Positions 16,773-25,263 of a stretch of DNA of 64,000 nucleotides are shown here, piece by piece (position 1 is the first letter of the stretch; each line of letters opens with the position of its first letter). The translations under genes were made by a program, and so were the position numbers. The stretch is from the NCBI GenBank assembly GCA_963781215.1, contig CAWAFE010000043.1:80242-144241 (forward strand), given 5' to 3'. This stretch comes from AP-15 sp963781215 (lineage in GTDB: Bacteria > Pseudomonadota > Alphaproteobacteria > ATCC43930 > CGMCC-115725). The notes beneath the pieces are model-generated. The model was not told where the DNA came from and searched no databases. It saw only the letters and a program-made list of their open reading frames with translations.

Positions 16773-17741
16773 ATGATGGCGCGGCGTCGAGAGACTTGGG
16801 GTTCCGGCATTCCGATCGATCGGCTGGAGACGCGTGAAAAAGAGGCGCGGGTTCGTCTCGGCTCCTACGAGTTCAAAAAGAAGGGGGTTTCGCGCTTCGA
16901 CTTGCGTGATCCCTACCATCTCGCTATCGCCCTGACCTGGCCGCAATTCCTCGTATCGCTACTCGCACTTTATCTTTTCATGAATGTCGTTTTTGCCATT
17001 TTACTCTGGTTGGTTCCCGGATCGGTGGAGCATGCTCGACCGGATAACTTCCTGGACCTCTTTTTCTTCAGCATAGAGACGGTTGCAACCGTCGGCTATG
17101 GAGAGATGTATCCGGCAACGTTGTATGGCCACTTGGTTGCGTCGACCGAGATCGTCTGCGGGCTCGCCTTCACGGCAATTTTGACCGGCTTGACCTTCGT
17201 TCGCTTCTCGCGGCCGCGGGCAAAGCTGATTTTCGCCGAGAACCCGGTCATCGCGATGCACCACGACAAACCGACGTTGATGGTGCGCATCGGTAATGGG
17301 CGGGCGGCCGTTCTCACGGATGCTATGGCGCGCCTTAACGTTCTGCTTTCAGAGATCGGTATCGACGGCCAGGTGTTTCATCGCGCCCAGGAGTTGCGGC
17401 TCGAGCGAACGCACCTTCCGATCTTTCCTCTGTTTTGGACCCTAATGCATGTGTTGGACGAGCGGAGCCCCTTGCACGGCTACGACGCGACGCGAGCAAT
17501 TGAGGCTAACGCACAAGTCTTCGTGACGATCGAAGCTCGCGACCCAATGCTCTCCACCACGGTCCACGACCTCCGCAATTATTCGGCGAGCGAGATACGC
17601 TTCGGTATGCGGTATTCCGAGGCTATGTCCACGGCAGAGGACGGGACACCGGTGTTGGACCTGACCAAGATCGGAGCGCTGGAGCCGGATGTCGGAGACC
17701 GCCAGGAACAGGGATGGACCGAACGCGAAGAGGACGGATAG
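16773..17741 (+). CDS. Inward-rectifier-type potassium channel (KirBac)
   Basis: The product has 322 residues, as in KirBac1.1/3.1. An N-terminal slide region (DPYHLAIALTWPQF near residue 45) is followed by helix M1 (about 52-75), a pore helix and the selectivity filter TVATVGYGEMYP near residue 106, and helix M2 (about 118-140). The rest is a cytoplasmic immunoglobulin-like gating domain (LMVRIGNGRAAVLTDAMARL near 170). It conducts K+ across the inner membrane, gated by its cytoplasmic domain and probably lipids or pH. Start is ATG 16773 or 16776. It is downstream of the EmrAB-like pair but has its own gap; no shared role is evident. Confidence 0.92.
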   Translation: MMARRRETWGSGIPIDRLETREKEARVRLGSYEFKKKGVSRFDLRDPYHLAIALTWPQFLVSLLALYLFMNVVFAILLWLVPGSVEHARPDNFLDLFFFSIETVATVGYGEMYPATLYGHLVASTEIVCGLAFTAILTGLTFVRFSRPRAKLIFAENPVIAMHHDKPTLMVRIGNGRAAVLTDAMARLNVLLSEIGIDGQVFHRAQELRLERTHLPIFPLFWTLMHVLDERSPLHGYDATRAIEANAQVFVTIEARDPMLSTTVHDLRNYSASEIRFGMRYSEAMSTAEDGTPVLDLTKIGALEPDVGDRQEQGWTEREEDG

Positions 17742-18218
17742 ATGCCCTCACTTCTCGCCCCTCGGCAAGGGGGCGAGAACGCGCGCCATAGCGGCGACCA
17801 CCGCCGATACTTCGTGAAAAGGCCTTCACGGCGCGTCGCCTTGTACACCTTCCCCACAATCTGCTCGGCCTGCTCGGGGTCCACTCTGGGGTCGTCGGCG
17901 GTAGCGCTAGAATGACCGCTATCGGCGCCCAAGGACGATGCTGCGGTGACGAATGCGAAGGATTGCCCCGTTGCAGACCTTTGGAAATTCTTGTTTAGGT
18001 AACAGGGACGTCACAACGTCGAAGCACGTGATGGTGACAGGTCAGCAGATCACAGTACGGCTCACGATCGGGGATCCTGTGCGTAGGCTCACTTATTCGT
18101 GTCGCCCCACGCCCTGGCGTTGCCGATACGCTTGTCGAGATCAACGATAAGCAGCGACCTTGCTGCTTCCTGAGCTATTCCGGCAGATTTGTGGCGCGGC
18201 CGAATCGGTACGGTCGCG
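17742..18218. other. Gap between KirBac and amidohydrolase genes
   Basis: No gene is convincing in these 477 bases. A minus-strand frame beginning at 17932 has a protein-like first 60 codons (PEQAEQIVGKVYKATRREG) but then degenerates over the KirBac 3' end. On the minus strand around 18089-18180 a short open stretch ends SLLIVDLDKRIGNARAWG with no start codon. Both may be gene relics. No terminator-like hairpin with a T-run was seen. Confidence 0.4.
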
Positions 18219-19046
18219 CTACCACTTGTAGACTTTCTGCAACGTTCCTCCCATCAGCGCTGCCTTGTCGTTCTCGGACAGGCGTTTGGTGTCGCGGAAC
18301 GGCGCCACACCCTGCTCATAGGTCAGCATGCCGATCGTCCGCGTCCAGTCGGTGCCCCACATGCAACGATCCAGCCCGAACGCATCGATGACCCGCAGCA
18401 CCGGCTCCCAGATATCGTCGTATGGGAACGGTTGGTGCGACATCGTGCAGGCGCCGCTGATCTTCACCCTTACGTTCTCGTATTGAGCCAAGGCGAGCAG
18501 CTTGGGAAGATCGGCCCAAACGTCGGCGGGGACCGGCGGGCGAGCCGGCTGCAGCAGGCCGAGATGGTCGATAACGATGACCGTATCGCGGTGTCGCTGG
18601 ATGTGCGGCAGCCCTTTGTCCAGGATGCCCCAGCACAGCAAATTGACCGGCAAACCATGTTTGGCGGCGGCTGCGAAAGCGCGGTTCAAACCGGGATGGT
18701 CCGCGTCCATCGGCAGGCCGTCGCGCATTCGTATGCGAATGCCGCGGGCACCTGGTGTGGCCGCCCATTTCGCCACCACATCGTCAATCGCCGGATCGGT
18801 CGCGTCGACCGGCGTCACAACCCGAAACTTATCCGGATAGGTGTTGTAAACTTCGAGCGCGTAGCTCGGATCGTATTCATAGGCGCTGAACGACGAGACC
18901 ATGATCGCACCGTCGACGCCGACACTGTTCATCGCCGCGACCATCTCTTCGCCTGTGGCGGAGTCGAGTCCGTGCGAGGGACTGGCCCACGGCCGGCCGG
19001 GATGATTTCGATCGAACGGATGCACCTGAACGTCGATGACCGGCAT
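18219..19046 (-). CDS. Amidohydrolase family protein
   Basis: The product has 275 residues from ATG 19046, chosen for AGGAGG four to nine bases upstream; the longer frame to 19214 has no support. It begins MPVIDVQVHPFDRNHPG, the amidohydrolase_2 (ACMSD/LigJ-like) N-terminal strand, and ends with the metal-site strand RCMWGTDWTRT near residue 230 and the FRDTKRLSENDKAALMGG helix. VIDHLG near residue 165 is another barrel strand. Members hydrolyse or decarboxylate cyclic intermediates of aromatic degradation. The usual HxH pair is partly changed (QVH), so metal binding may differ. The LLM-type oxidoreductase gene nearby may be in the same pathway. Confidence 0.85.
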   Translation of the reverse strand: MPVIDVQVHPFDRNHPGRPWASPSHGLDSATGEEMVAAMNSVGVDGAIMVSSFSAYEYDPSYALEVYNTYPDKFRVVTPVDATDPAIDDVVAKWAATPGARGIRIRMRDGLPMDADHPGLNRAFAAAAKHGLPVNLLCWGILDKGLPHIQRHRDTVIVIDHLGLLQPARPPVPADVWADLPKLLALAQYENVRVKISGACTMSHQPFPYDDIWEPVLRVIDAFGLDRCMWGTDWTRTIGMLTYEQGVAPFRDTKRLSENDKAALMGGTLQKVYKW

Positions 19047-19163
19047 GGCCGTCCTCCTCTTTGTTCGGCCAATTGTCCGCCATCGTGACCGGTTTGCACA
19101 GCGGCCTGATCGGGCTGCCCTCGCCCGTGCTATCCTGTTCAGGATGAAACGGGAGAGGAACCC

Positions 19164-19388
19164 ATGAAGGGTTGGATGATGCTCGTTGCTGGGCCCGATA
19201 TGGAAGTCGGCCAAAATCTGCGTAGGCGAATCGTTGCGGCTGCCGCCAATGATTCCGATGAAGCCTTCGCCATCGCTCGCGACACAGTCCCTGGGGGCAT
19301 GCCGACATCTGTCGGCCCACTGACAGAAGATAGCGTCGCTGATCTTGGATTGAAGTCCGGGAAGGGCCGAGTGGTTGGGACCTTCTGA
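19164..19388 (+). CDS. Small hypothetical protein
   Basis: A 74-residue frame starts at ATG 19164 with GGGAGAGGA just upstream, and lies between the divergent amidohydrolase start and the convergent LLM gene end. It begins MKGWMMLVAGPDMEVGQNLR and has no signal peptide or membrane segment. Good ribosome-binding site and balanced composition suggest it is real; I recognise no family. Confidence 0.45.
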   Translation: MKGWMMLVAGPDMEVGQNLRRRIVAAAANDSDEAFAIARDTVPGGMPTSVGPLTEDSVADLGLKSGKGRVVGTF

Positions 19389-19412
19389 ACCGCAGGCAGC
19401 ATCGCGCCTCCG

Positions 19413-20387
19413 TCACCTCAATCCAGCAACCTCCGCGTAGGCCCTCAGCTCCCGTTCCACATCGTAACCGCTGGTCCCGAAGATGATGCCGGTGGCGCCG
19501 CGGGCCTCGAGCTGGGCGAGACGTTCGCGCAACTCCTCGCGCGTGCCTGTGAAGGTCATCTGTTTGGCGGCGGATACGTCGACGAGCGCGTCATGGCCGT
19601 TCGAAATGTCGAGGTTATGACCGCGGTGAACGGAGAGGTGGCGGACTCTTTCGTCCGCACGTTCGACGCTGGCCAGCCACGCTTCGCCGTTCGGCAGCGC
19701 TTTCACGCTTTCCGGATCGGTCGTGTACCTGAGGTGATAGGCGAGTGCCACGAGCGGTTTGACGGCGGTCGAGGCGCGCGGCGAGGTGACGTCCTCGCCA
19801 TCATCGAGGACCGTGCCGCCGGTCGACACGAGGCAGGTCTCGAACCCTTCGGCCGGGCCGCCGAGGGAAATCAGGCCGTCGGCAATCTCTTTGGCGAGCG
19901 CGCGGGCCTTGGGGCCTTGGCCTGCCATGTAGACTGGCACGTTGATCGGACGATCGGGCAACCAGCCGTCGGACGCGAGGATCTGGGCGAGACCGCCGTC
20001 GATGTCGGCAATGTCGCCGCGCAGCAATGCCTTAACCTGCGCAATATGCGTGCGCATGCTCGCGAGGCTCAAGGGCTTCTTGCCCATCCCCGCACGGCCC
20101 GTAAAGCCGGTGCCGAACCCGACCATCAGGCGTCCCGGCGCGATCTGCTCGAGCGTCGCGATGGCCGAGGCCTGTGCCATCGGATGGCGATAGCTCGGGA
20201 TCAGCACGGAGGGGCCAAATTTGATGCGCTTCGTCTTTTCGGCGATGCGGGCGAGAGTGACCCATATGTCGTGGCCGAAGGCGGGAATCTCGGGACACCA
20301 GACCGCGCGAAAGCCTAGCTCTTCGGCAAGAAGCGCGTACTCGACGGTTCGGGGGCCGGGCGGCAGGCGGAAGTCATAAGTCAGCAC
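19413..20387 (-). CDS. LLM-class flavin-dependent oxidoreductase
   Basis: The product has 324 residues and the bacterial luciferase-like TIM-barrel signature: YALLAEELGFRAVWCPE near residue 17, PGRLMVGFGTGFTGR near residue 83, VPVYMAGQGPKARALAKEIA near residue 130, and the C-terminal REELRERLAQLEARGAT. These enzymes use FMN or F420 to oxidise or monooxygenate diverse substrates. No F420 genes are in the window, so cofactor choice is open. It is convergent with the small gene at 19164 and shares strand with the amidohydrolase gene. Confidence 0.88.
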   Translation of the reverse strand: MLTYDFRLPPGPRTVEYALLAEELGFRAVWCPEIPAFGHDIWVTLARIAEKTKRIKFGPSVLIPSYRHPMAQASAIATLEQIAPGRLMVGFGTGFTGRAGMGKKPLSLASMRTHIAQVKALLRGDIADIDGGLAQILASDGWLPDRPINVPVYMAGQGPKARALAKEIADGLISLGGPAEGFETCLVSTGGTVLDDGEDVTSPRASTAVKPLVALAYHLRYTTDPESVKALPNGEAWLASVERADERVRHLSVHRGHNLDISNGHDALVDVSAAKQMTFTGTREELRERLAQLEARGATGIIFGTSGYDVERELRAYAEVAGLR

Positions 20388-20536
20388 GGGGCGTTCCAGA
20401 AATAAGCATCTTTAACCGATATTCGCCCGATTCCCGGCGATTTCGGGACAAGGTCGCCCCTTTGGCGGGTTTGGGCAATCAGTAAGTCGTACTCGCTGCC
20501 GGTATAGTGCTCCGACCCAGGCAGACGATTCACTGT

Positions 20537-20628
20537 CCGTCATGGCCGGACTTGATGCGGCCATCCACGAATGGTGGTACAGACGGTCCGGTTTCCGTGG
20601 ATACCCGGCACAAGGCCGGGCATGACGG
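20537..20628. repeat. Intergenic palindromic repeat
   Basis: Two 33-base arms, starting CCGTCATGGCCGG and ending GGGCATGACGG, pair at 26 of 33 positions around a 26-base loop. The CCGTCATGSCCGG...ATCCACG pattern is a common dispersed intergenic palindrome of alphaproteobacteria. It may form a strong RNA or DNA hairpin between the LLM gene and the kinase unit. Confidence 0.75.
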
Positions 20629-20815
20629 GTAAAAAAGGATCGGATCATTTGAACGACTATGAGCATAACGGCAGCAAGGCGGTCATTCGACGGCACCGAG
20701 CTACTGAAACGCGCTGATTTGGCAGGATCAAAACGCAACTCCGCTGTCGCCGCTCTTCAGGTAATCTTCCTTACGCAACAACTCGCCGTGGGAAAGCCCA
20801 CTATCGGCGCATCTT

Positions 20816-20845
20816 CTAGTGGATCAAATCTAACACTTGGTACCC
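20816..20845 (+). repeat. Left inverted repeat of the kinase unit
   Basis: Begins CTAGTGG and ends ACTTGGTACCC. It pairs with 24077-24106 at 26 of 30 positions. Confidence 0.75.
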
Positions 20846-21022
20846 GCTCCGGGGGTCGGCTCGGGGTGGAAAGCCGACCTAGGTTCGGCGTTCCTGATCG
20901 TATTCCGACGGGCACCGCATGTGTCACCAACCTGTGACGGATTGGAGAAGCGGCGAGCGGGGGCTACCCTCCGAAGCAGGTGGAGACCGACACGGTGCGG
21001 CCCGGGCCAGACGGGGGGAACC

Positions 21023-22741
21023 ATGACCGCGAGGCGAAATGCCATAATCGCCGAACTACAGCGCGCCAACGCGGAACTGCGGCGAGAGCGTGACGAAGAT
21101 CGAGCCTGGCGCGCCGCTGCACTGGCCCGCGAAGCCTCGCTAACCGAGGCGCTGGCACAACGCAACACCGCCTTCGCCGAACGGATCGACCACCAGGCGG
21201 CGACCATCGACGTGCTGAAGGCGATGTCGGCCTCACCCGGCGACGCGCAGCCCGTGTTCGATCTGATCGCCGAGCGCGCGCGCGACATTTGCGGCGGTTA
21301 CGGCGTGACGGTGACCGAATTCGACGGCACGCTGCTGCATTGGCGCGCGGCGACCGGCGTCAGCGAGGACCCCGCCGTTCGGGAAGCCCCCAAAGCCCGC
21401 TATCCGATGCCACCGGCGCGCAACCTGGCCATGGGCCGCGCGATCCTGGACCGCGGGATCTCCCACATCCGCGATACTGATACGGAGCCTGAGCTGGGAC
21501 GCAGCGCCGTCTGGGACACCGTGAAATCGACCGTCGCGGTCCCAATGATGCGCGGCGGCGTGCCGATCGGTGCGCTTGGCATGGGCAGTCGGGAAAAAGG
21601 TGGCTTCTCCGAAACCCAGGTCGAGTTGCTGAACACCTTCGCCGAACAGGCGGTGATCGCGATCACGTCAGCCGAGACGTTCCGCGCGTTGCGGACCCGC
21701 ACCGCCGATCTGCAGGAATCGCTTGAATACCAAACCGCCACCAGCGACGTGCTGAAAGTCATCAGCCGTTCGACGTTCGATGTGCGGCCGATCCTCGAAA
21801 CGATCGCGGAAACCGCCGCGCGGCTTTGCGGCGCCGAGCAGGTCGCGATCTACAGATTCGTAGACGGCATGTTCCGGTTCGCGGCGCATTTGGGCTTTCC
21901 GCCCGAATACGCCGCCGCGACGGCCGCGCTGGGCGCGTTCCCGTTGGAGCCCAACACGCCGAGCGTCGGGCACCAATGCGTCGCGGAACGCGCCCCGGTG
22001 CATATTCTCGACGTGGCCGCTGTCCCTGGATACCCGGACGTCGCGGTCCGTCAGGGCAAGATGCGGACGGCGTTGGGCGTTCCGTTGCTGCGGGACGGCG
22101 AACCGATCGGCAACATCGTCCTGGCGCGCCAGCACGTCGAGCCATTCACCCAGCGGCAAATCGACCTGGTCAGCACCTTCGCCGATCAGGCGGTGATCGC
22201 GATCGAGAACACACGGCTGCTGACCGAGACACGGGAGGCGCTGGAACAGCAGACCGCGACGGCGGAGGTGTTGCAAGTCATCAATGCCTCCCCCGGCGAT
22301 CTGACGCCGGTGTTCGACGCGATCCTCGAGAAGGCGCATCAACTCTGCGATGCCGTCATTGGAGAGCTCGCCGTCTTCGATGGCCAGTCCCTGCGTGCGG
22401 TCGCGACGCACGGTTATCCGGGGGACTGCGCAGCGATGCTGCGTCAGCCTCGGCTTCCCGGCGCCATCTCCCAGAGGATCATCGATGGTGGACGCCTCAT
22501 CCATGTTACGGATCTGCAGGCCGGATTGCCTGGGCTGGTGGGACCGCACGCGGATTTGATCAGATCGATGGATCTTCAGACCTCTCTGATGATACCGCTG
22601 CGGAAAGATGGCGTGTTCCTGGGTTACATCAGCGCATTCCGAACGCACCCCCGCGCCTTCGCCGAAAAAGAGATCGCCCTGCTGGAGAATTTCGCCGCCC
22701 AGGCGGTGATCGCGATGGAGAACGCCCGAACTCATGGATGA
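21023..22741 (+). CDS. Sensor histidine kinase, N-terminal three-GAF part
   Basis: The frame starts at ATG 21023 (GGGGGGAA upstream) and has 572 codons. A coiled coil (about residues 8-60) precedes three GAF domains: about 73-222, 252-399 and 426-569. Each ends in the repeated phrase AEQAVIAI or AAQAVIAM plus ENxR. The frame ends ENARTHG and a stop, whereas relatives continue ENARLMDEIRQRQ; removing one A near 22730 joins it exactly to the next frame. So this and 22734-24002 are one kinase split by a +1 base. Alternatively it is translated as two proteins through the 8-base overlap. GAF domains sense small ligands or redox state; the ligand is unknown. Confidence 0.85.
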   Translation: MTARRNAIIAELQRANAELRRERDEDRAWRAAALAREASLTEALAQRNTAFAERIDHQAATIDVLKAMSASPGDAQPVFDLIAERARDICGGYGVTVTEFDGTLLHWRAATGVSEDPAVREAPKARYPMPPARNLAMGRAILDRGISHIRDTDTEPELGRSAVWDTVKSTVAVPMMRGGVPIGALGMGSREKGGFSETQVELLNTFAEQAVIAITSAETFRALRTRTADLQESLEYQTATSDVLKVISRSTFDVRPILETIAETAARLCGAEQVAIYRFVDGMFRFAAHLGFPPEYAAATAALGAFPLEPNTPSVGHQCVAERAPVHILDVAAVPGYPDVAVRQGKMRTALGVPLLRDGEPIGNIVLARQHVEPFTQRQIDLVSTFADQAVIAIENTRLLTETREALEQQTATAEVLQVINASPGDLTPVFDAILEKAHQLCDAVIGELAVFDGQSLRAVATHGYPGDCAAMLRQPRLPGAISQRIIDGGRLIHVTDLQAGLPGLVGPHADLIRSMDLQTSLMIPLRKDGVFLGYISAFRTHPRAFAEKEIALLENFAAQAVIAMENARTHG

Positions 22742-24002
22742 AATCCGTCAGCGTCAGGAAGAACTGCGGGTCACGTTCGAAAACATGGGCGACGGGGTCG
22801 CCATGTTCGACGAAACGCCGTGTCTCGTCGCCTGGAACAGCAAATTCCAGGAATTCTTCAATGTTCCCGACAATTTGCTCGCCGAGCACCGGACCTACGT
22901 CGAGTATATCCGCTACCTCGCGGAACGCGGTGATTACGGCGCCGATGCCGATATCGAGGACACGATACGCCGGATCGCCGCGATGACCGGTGTGCGACGA
23001 ACCTATGAACGGGTCCGTCCCGACGGCCGGGTGATCGAAATTCGCAACAACCCCGCATCCGACGGCGGCTTCGTGCTGATGTTCTCCGACATCACCGAAC
23101 GCAAACGCAACGAGGAAGCGATCCGCGCCGCGCGCGACACCGCCGAGGCCGCGTTGCGCGAACTGCGAACCGCCCAGGCGAATTTGATTCAGGCGGAGAA
23201 GATGGCATCGCTCGGACAGTTGACCGCAGGCATCGCGCACGAAATCAAGAATCCGCTGAACTTCGTCAACAACTTTGCCAACCTTTCGGTCGACTTGCTG
23301 GATGAATTGAAAGAAACGGCCGCGTCCGCGTTCGCTTTGCTGGACGAGGAAAAGCGCGCCGATATCGAGGACCTTTCGGCCACTCTCACCAGCAACCTGG
23401 AGAAAATCACCGAACACGGCAAACGCGCCGATGGCATCGTCAAGGCGATGTTGGAACACTCGCGCGGTGCGTCAGGTGAGCGGCGGACGGTGGACATCAA
23501 CGCGCTGGCCGATGAGGCGCTGAACCTCGCCTATCACGGTGCGAGAGCCCAGGATCAGAGTTTCAATATCACGCTGGAGCGAGATTTCGGCGCCGGAATC
23601 GCGCCGATTGAGGTGAATCCGCAGGACATGACGCGAGTGTTCCTGAATCTTTTCAGCAATGGTTTATACGCAGCGAACACGAGAACGAAGAACGATGCGC
23701 CTTCTGACTTCAAGCCCACGCTGAAGGTCACCACGGAAGAGACCAGCGATGGGGTTGAAATCCGAGTGCGTGACAACGGCACCGGTATCCCCGCTGATAT
23801 CAGGGACAAGCTGTTCCAGCCGTTCTTCACGACCAAGCCAAGCGGCCAAGGGACCGGGCTCGGGCTATCGATCACCTACGACATCGTCACGAAGGCGCAT
23901 GGCGGGACGATCACAGTCGACAGCGAGGTCGATGCGTTCACCGAGTTCGTGGTCACCTTACCGCGCGCGATGTTCGCGAACGTCGCGCGCGGGATAACCT
24001 GA
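22734..24002 (+). CDS. Sensor histidine kinase, C-terminal PAS and kinase part
   Basis: The frame has 422 codons from ATG 22734. A PAS domain (ENMGDGVAMFDE near residue 16, ending FSDITERKR) leads to a coiled linker, then the dimerisation/phosphoacceptor helix with AGIAHEIKNPLNFVNN (phospho-histidine near residue 168), and a HATPase_c domain with the N box FLNLFSNGLYAAN, the G1 box VRDNGTGIP and the G2 box GQGTGLGLS. All catalytic boxes are intact. No response regulator gene is adjacent, so it is an orphan. It is the C-terminal half of the gene that starts at 21023; see there for the frameshift. The whole gene lies between 30-base inverted repeats. Confidence 0.88.
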   Translation: MDEIRQRQEELRVTFENMGDGVAMFDETPCLVAWNSKFQEFFNVPDNLLAEHRTYVEYIRYLAERGDYGADADIEDTIRRIAAMTGVRRTYERVRPDGRVIEIRNNPASDGGFVLMFSDITERKRNEEAIRAARDTAEAALRELRTAQANLIQAEKMASLGQLTAGIAHEIKNPLNFVNNFANLSVDLLDELKETAASAFALLDEEKRADIEDLSATLTSNLEKITEHGKRADGIVKAMLEHSRGASGERRTVDINALADEALNLAYHGARAQDQSFNITLERDFGAGIAPIEVNPQDMTRVFLNLFSNGLYAANTRTKNDAPSDFKPTLKVTTEETSDGVEIRVRDNGTGIPADIRDKLFQPFFTTKPSGQGTGLGLSITYDIVTKAHGGTITVDSEVDAFTEFVVTLPRAMFANVARGIT

Positions 24003-24076
24003 CGCCCCATGCAATGCGCACGTTCCAGCGGCGCGGGCCGTAGGTCCGGTTTGGGTCGAGAGGGGGCCTAAAAGCC

Positions 24077-24106
24077 GGGTACCAAGCGTTTGATTTGCAC
24101 CACTAG
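24077..24106 (-). repeat. Right inverted repeat of the kinase unit
   Basis: Reads GGGTACCAAG at its inner end and CCACTAG at its outer end on the plus strand. It is the reverse-complement partner of 20816-20845 and lies 74 bases after the kinase stop. Confidence 0.75.
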
Positions 24107-24202
24107 CCCCTTTGCTTCGCCGCGCTGCCTCAGTGATTGCGTAGCGCGTAAGGTCAAGCAAAATCCGCGACTATTTGCCTGACACCGATAGCTGAATATT
24201 CC

Positions 24203-24420
24203 TCACAGCGCCGTCATACCGCCGTCCACGAACAGCAGGGCGCCGGTGACGTAGGAGGCATCGTCGGAGGCCAAAAACAGGATCGCGGCGGCGACCTCCT
24301 CGGCCCTGCCCGGGCGCTTCAGCATGGTGCCTTGCGCGGCCTTGGCGTTGTACTGCTCGACGGTCTCGCCAGCCGCTGCGATGCGGCGCAGCGGGGTGAT
24401 CCGGCCATTCGCCGGACCGC
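24203..24420 (-). pseudogene. 3' fragment of a second SDR gene
   Basis: Only the last 65 or so codons of a short-chain dehydrogenase remain: RIAAAGETVEQYNAKAAQG, then KRPGRAEEVAAAILFLASDD and the normal end LLFVDGGMTAL. About 185 bases are nearly identical to the 3' end of the full SDR gene at 25264-26097, 1.1 kb away, but the part encoding GPANGRITPLRRIAA differs, so it comes from a paralogue. It abuts the 3' end of the aldolase gene. No start codon or Rossmann motif remains. Confidence 0.75.
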
Positions 24421-24434
24421 CCGCATCGCCGTCG

Positions 24435-25184
24435 TCAGCGCTTGATCCCGGACAGGGCGTTCTGGATCCCGGCCGTCGCCCAGGGAGCCCACGGCATCGT
24501 GAAGAGCTTGAACCCCTTCTCGACAAAGAAGTTCGGCTCCATCCCAGGCGGGATGAAATACATCGCGGGGACAACGCCGTGCTTTGCGGCGGCCGCCGCG
24601 ATTTTATCGAGCGCTCGCTGATAGAGGTCGCACTGGTAGTCGAGTGGCACTCCCAGCTCGATCGAAAGATCGGACGGGCCGATCAGCAGGACGTCGACGC
24701 CCGGGACCGAGGCGATGGCATCGAGGTTCTCCAGAGCCTCATTCGTCTCGATCATCGGCAAGATAACGAGCTCGTTGTTCACGGCATCCATGTAATCGCG
24801 GTAATTCTTGAACTCGCCCCACTCGCCGCGCACCCCGGCGTTGCTGCGGTTGCCGAGGGGAAAATAGCGGCAGGCGCGCACGGCGGCCTCCGCCTCCGCG
24901 CTGGTGTTGACCATCGGAACTATGATGCCTCGTGCCCCGGCGTCAAGCGCGAAGCAGATCTGATAGGCCTGGTTCGCGGCGACGCGCACCAGCGGCGCCG
25001 CCTGCTTGCCGCGCATCGTCTCGATCGACGGCCGCAGCTGCTTGATCTCCCAGGCGGAGTGCTGGGTATCGAACAGCAGGAAGTCATACCCGGCGTTGGC
25101 CAGGACCGACACGTCAATGTCCGGTGTCACGGTGGTCCCGACGACGGTTCTACCTGACTTGATGGAGTCTTTGATGGCGTTCAT
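24435..25184 (-). CDS. HpcH/HpaI aldolase family protein
   Basis: The product has 249 residues from ATG 25184. It shows the class II pyruvate aldolase barrel: GYDFLLFDTQHSAWEI near residue 30, PLVRVAANQAYQI near 60, ARGIIVPMVNTSAEAE near 85, and the metal-site strand VILPMIETNEAL near 135 followed by VDVLLIGPSDLSIELG near 158. Such enzymes cleave or form 2-keto-3-deoxy-like aldols using a divalent metal. It lies between the SDR fragment and the full SDR gene on the same strand; an aldolase-dehydrogenase pair acting on a hydroxy-keto acid is a reasonable inference. The frame to 25271 upstream is not supported. Confidence 0.88.
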   Translation of the reverse strand: MNAIKDSIKSGRTVVGTTVTPDIDVSVLANAGYDFLLFDTQHSAWEIKQLRPSIETMRGKQAAPLVRVAANQAYQICFALDAGARGIIVPMVNTSAEAEAAVRACRYFPLGNRSNAGVRGEWGEFKNYRDYMDAVNNELVILPMIETNEALENLDAIASVPGVDVLLIGPSDLSIELGVPLDYQCDLYQRALDKIAAAAAKHGVVPAMYFIPPGMEPNFFVEKGFKLFTMPWAPWATAGIQNALSGIKR

Positions 25185-25263
25185 CTGGCGTTGATACCTC
25201 GCAAAGTAGCTTTCGCGCCCGTTCGACCGACCCGACGGTGACGGGCGCGTTGGCGCGCCATTA

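Larger units (their letters stand above)
20388..21022. other. Non-coding stretch before the sensor kinase
   Basis: No gene is supported. The stretch holds a 92-base palindromic element (20537-20628), then the left inverted repeat of the kinase unit (20816-20845). A frame upstream-continuous with the kinase from 20837 exists but the ribosome-binding site and family start fit ATG 21023. Confidence 0.6.
20816..24106 (+). mobile_element. Inverted-repeat-bracketed unit carrying only a sensor kinase gene
   Basis: Left arm 20816-20845 and right arm 24077-24106 are 30-base inverted repeats matching at 26 of 30 positions; both end in CTAG outside and share CTTGGTACCC inside. The 3.3-kb interval holds nothing but the GAF-type histidine kinase gene (21023-24002). 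No transposase is present. The CTAG ends could be target duplications or part of the repeat. The layout looks like a non-autonomous transposable cassette, but mobility is inferred from the repeats only. Confidence 0.5.
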
